A DNA stretch of 64,000 nt from Acidobacteriota bacterium. Its GTDB lineage: Bacteria > Acidobacteriota > Blastocatellia > Pyrinomonadales > Pyrinomonadaceae. Below the pieces are notes generated by a model. That model ran no database searches. It was not told where the DNA came from and was given only the letters and a program-made list of their open reading frames with translations. A program made the position numbers and the translations under genes. Position 1 is the stretch's first letter; every line of letters starts with the position of its first letter. Location of the stretch: assembly GCA_019639175.1 (NCBI GenBank), contig JAHBSK010000005.1, positions 124,001-188,000 on the forward strand, given 5' to 3'. This document shows, piece by piece, positions 61,549 to 64,000 of the stretch.

Positions 61549-61702
61549 TATTCAGAAAAACCGTCTGAAGGCATTATAGGTCGAACCGCTCGTGTTCGCA
61601 TAGTCGCGTTAAATGCCAACAAGACTTAGAACGAACCCAAAGCATTACAGGTTGCATCAATCGTCTCCGGGTCCGGGCGGCTTGCCGCAAGACGGAAAAG
61701 AA

Positions 61703-61743
61703 AAAAGGCGAGGCCCGAAATATCTTATCGAACCTCGCCTTTT
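61703..61743 (-). terminator. Rho-independent terminator of the large secreted-protein gene
   Basis: AAAAGGCGAGG (61703-61713) and CCTCGCCTTTT (61733-61743) form a perfect 11-bp stem. On the minus strand the hairpin leads into U residues, 47 nt after the stop of the leftward gene at 61790. The rest of 61549-61789 contains no gene. Confidence 0.85.
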
Positions 61744-61789
61744 ACTTATTTTTGAAACACTCTCATGTAAGAAAGCTGTTTCCAACCGC

Positions 61790-64000
61790 TTATTCGTTCG
61801 TTCGCATAAACCCGGTCGTCTGCACGTAGTGGAAATACGGCGTTCCCGGCGGCAGCCTGTTCGGATTAAGGAACGTGCTGTCAAACACCCAATTACGACG
61901 CGGCGGGTTATACACCAACGCACAGCATTTGAATGCACCGTTGGCATTTCGTGAGTTATACAGATTGATCAGTGAACCCGCATAATCAAGCCTTTGCCCT
62001 GCCCAGTGTTCAAGGAAACGCTTGAAGTTATGAACACCGCCGTTCGTTCTTTCACCGCTTACGGAAGAACCCTGATGAGGAGTTTCCGATCTTGTAGCTA
62101 TCGTATCGCCGGAGATCATAGCAAATCGGATGGTGGTTGTGGCAGCGATCCTTGATTGGCTTGGAGCAGAAGGCAGCAATACCGTTGTAAAGCTCTGCCC
62201 GTCATTCCATGCATTCGACAGGATCGTAACACCATCGGCAACTATTGAAGCGGGAATATGCGTTGCCGTATCAAACGGTCTGTAATTATTATACGGCGAG
62301 TTCGCATTCGATGCAGGAGCCGTGGAAAGCCCCGTCGCATTGTAATTGCCCTTTACATACACACCATTCTCGGATGAAACGGTAAAACCTTTGGTATTTG
62401 CAGGTGTGGCAGAATCATATATACCCGGCAAAACCGTACCGTTGATCAGGCGGATCCCGCGTCTGTAATACCTATAATCCTGCGTTGCCGCCATTTCTGG
62501 TGTGATCGTATGACGGTATCTGGCAGCTTCCCTATTGTCAGACTCATTGTTGCCATAGCGTCTGTTCAACACGCCGTCTCCATTAGCGTCCTCACCATTC
62601 TGAAGAATGCCGTCATTGCCGATGCTGCCGGAAGCTCCGTAAATATCCTCCATGTCGTATTCACCGTCGAAATCAAAGTCGCCGCGTCGATCAGAGACGT
62701 AGAGAACCCAGCCGCCGTCTTCGGGAATGTCAGTATTTCTCAGCGTGTTGCCCGTCGTTTGCTCAAAAACTGTATCGCTCGGAAACAGAGCATTAAAATC
62801 GCCCCTGAGGAATCTGCGGATATTGGCGACATCGATATCAACCATGCTCATGACTCCATTACGCGAGAGATCATTGTAGCTGTTAAAATATGTGTTCGGA
62901 TAATAGGTTGTGCTTCTCTGATCGTAATACAGTCCTTCACGGCCATCGAACATTTTTATGGGAATAGGCTCAACCGTTATATCATGTACGGAAAGCGCAC
63001 CGGAGTTGGCAGTATTGCCGTGGACTCTCATATTTTCAGAGATACCGCCCGTTGCATTTCGATAGTAGAACCACTTATTACTATCTGTTTGACGATATCC
63101 GAGAATGTCAGTTCCGGTAAGTTTGTAATCGTTGTTTGTTCGGCCCGGTATTGAAAACCGCTGCAGTTTAATTATTGAACGACTGTCTTTATAGACCGAT
63201 GCCGTCTGAGCAGAAGTGGCGGTTAAGTTGCTGCTGGGGCTTGTAACAGTTCCATTAACTGCCAAATACCCGCTCCGACCTACAAAGCATGACCTGCCGC
63301 TACTCAACCCGGAACAAGTGTCCGCCAGATTCTCAGGTAGATCAGTAACACCCAGACTTAAAAACTCTTCGGTAATATCCTGAGTTACAATGGCGCCGGT
63401 CGTATCGTCCACTCCAACCGATTCAACCTTTACCCAAAGTCCTTTGGTATCGCTTTCAGAAGTTGGTAAGTCTATATCAGAAGATTGTGTAAATCGCAGA
63501 GCATTCAATGGAGTGATATCATAACCTGACATCCTCTGAACACGTGTGTCACTGTTTACTCCAGTACCGATCATCCCGCCCATCAAGTTCTTTCCGCAGA
63601 CAGCAGATCCAGCAGCGGCACATCCGGGCAGGCGTCGTTTTGTGTCTGCAAGGCTAATGCGAATGCCGGGTTTATTGGCATAGCGCGATTCCTTCATTAT
63701 ATCGTCATCGGCATTTGCTGCCGTTACAGGCGTCACGGTCGGGTTTGTGTTGTTCTTCGTCGCATCCGTGACTGCCATATCAGTCCCGATATTCTTCGGG
63801 CGTTTGATGATCTCGATAAGGTCGCCCATTGAATCGCAATCATTGCCGATCTTTAGCGGGAGCCTCAATTCAGGTGCGCGGTTTATTAGATTTCCGCCGA
63901 ATTTTGCCTGTGCGGTCGTCCAGCCTGCATTATTCACACTTCCCGGAAAATCTTCCACCGCGGTGCATTTCGGAGTAGGCTCATTACGCAGAATATTTCC
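61790..64000 (-). CDS. Large secreted protein with calcium-binding-like repeats (5' end outside window)
   Basis: At least 736 aa, open to the right edge of the window; the GTG at 63958 is internal, since in-frame codons continue without a stop to 64000 (GNILRNEPTPKCTA). Rich in Asn, Asp, Gly and Thr, with few cysteines (CAAAGSAVCGKN, CSGLSSGRSC). DFDFDGEYDMEDIYG and NGEDANGDGVLNRRYG are DxDxDG-type, EF-hand/dockerin-like calcium loops. Repeated hydroxyl-rich segments suggest a surface or pilus-associated protein. I do not recognise the family. Its own transcript ends at the hairpin 61703-61743. Confidence 0.75.
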   Translation of the reverse strand, partial: GNILRNEPTPKCTAVEDFPGSVNNAGWTTAQAKFGGNLINRAPELRLPLKIGNDCDSMGDLIEIIKRPKNIGTDMAVTDATKNNTNPTVTPVTAANADDDIMKESRYANKPGIRISLADTKRRLPGCAAAGSAVCGKNLMGGMIGTGVNSDTRVQRMSGYDITPLNALRFTQSSDIDLPTSESDTKGLWVKVESVGVDDTTGAIVTQDITEEFLSLGVTDLPENLADTCSGLSSGRSCFVGRSGYLAVNGTVTSPSSNLTATSAQTASVYKDSRSIIKLQRFSIPGRTNNDYKLTGTDILGYRQTDSNKWFYYRNATGGISENMRVHGNTANSGALSVHDITVEPIPIKMFDGREGLYYDQRSTTYYPNTYFNSYNDLSRNGVMSMVDIDVANIRRFLRGDFNALFPSDTVFEQTTGNTLRNTDIPEDGGWVLYVSDRRGDFDFDGEYDMEDIYGASGSIGNDGILQNGEDANGDGVLNRRYGNNESDNREAARYRHTITPEMAATQDYRYYRRGIRLINGTVLPGIYDSATPANTKGFTVSSENGVYVKGNYNATGLSTAPASNANSPYNNYRPFDTATHIPASIVADGVTILSNAWNDGQSFTTVLLPSAPSQSRIAATTTIRFAMISGDTIATRSETPHQGSSVSGERTNGGVHNFKRFLEHWAGQRLDYAGSLINLYNSRNANGAFKCCALVYNPPRRNWVFDSTFLNPNRLPPGTPYFHYVQTTGFMRTNE

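Overview
This window is a chromosomal segment of a Gram-negative bacterium of roughly 50% G+C. It encodes an LptF/LptG-type lipopolysaccharide permease, Wza-type outer-membrane export, heptose-activating enzymes and an exosortase. Gene content (bifunctional-nuclease family protein, Ser/Thr kinase with FHA partner, polysaccharide cluster with PqqD/HprK-like genes, DUF6677-like membrane protein, intergenic palindromic repeats) and frequent TTG/GTG starts fit Acidobacteriota, perhaps Blastocatellia/Pyrinomonadales. That placement is inference from gene content, not a search result.

Layout. 1-4188 (minus): mutS, a NagZ-like glycosidase and the start of an oligopeptide-type substrate-binding lipoprotein. 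4387-23387 (plus): a Wzx/Wzy-type surface-polysaccharide cluster with an export protein, a tyrosine autokinase, a GDP-mannose 3,5-epimerase-like enzyme, four glycosyltransferases, flippase, polymerase, methyltransferase, heptose activation (including a cytidylyltransferase-GmhA fusion), a three-enzyme UDP-N-acetyl-L-fucosamine/quinovosamine-type pathway and a WecA-like initiating transferase. 23429-25725 (plus): an odd trio of HprK-like kinase, a PqqD domain fused to a Tat-like segment and a six-cysteine tail, and a nucleotidyltransferase-like protein. It runs directly into tsaB and rimI.

27023-36997 is mostly housekeeping: DUF465 protein, beta-propeller protein, ssb, accA-dnaE, miaB, a bifunctional nuclease, parA-parB. 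37086-41418 holds a secreted HExxH protein and the metK-ahcY methyl-cycle pair, with a strong promoter and palindrome before metK. 41419-46785 combines recO, a double-length LptF/LptG fusion and small membrane proteins with intergenic DNA rich in tandem repeats and three small inverted-repeat elements sharing TTGACATTTT-like ends. 46785-50715 holds a C26 peptidase, hslVU and a fibronectin-III lipoprotein. 50810-55147 contains a truncated BRO-N gene and a compact exosortase operon whose likely substrate is a VIT/vWA protein with a PEP-type C-terminal signal. 55347-64000 holds an FAH-family hydrolase, a small transaldolase, a MarR regulator with a triple operator array, stress and DUF402 proteins, an FHA/serine-threonine-kinase pair and the 3' part of a large secreted protein.

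How it fits together. The 4.4-23.4 kb cluster can plausibly initiate on undecaprenyl phosphate, build, flip, polymerise and export a heteropolysaccharide containing 6-deoxy-amino-L-sugars and perhaps L-galactose and heptose. The PqqD/HprK/nucleotidyltransferase trio at its end is the best candidate for an undescribed peptide-maturation or surface-modification system. The exosortase operon is the second candidate.
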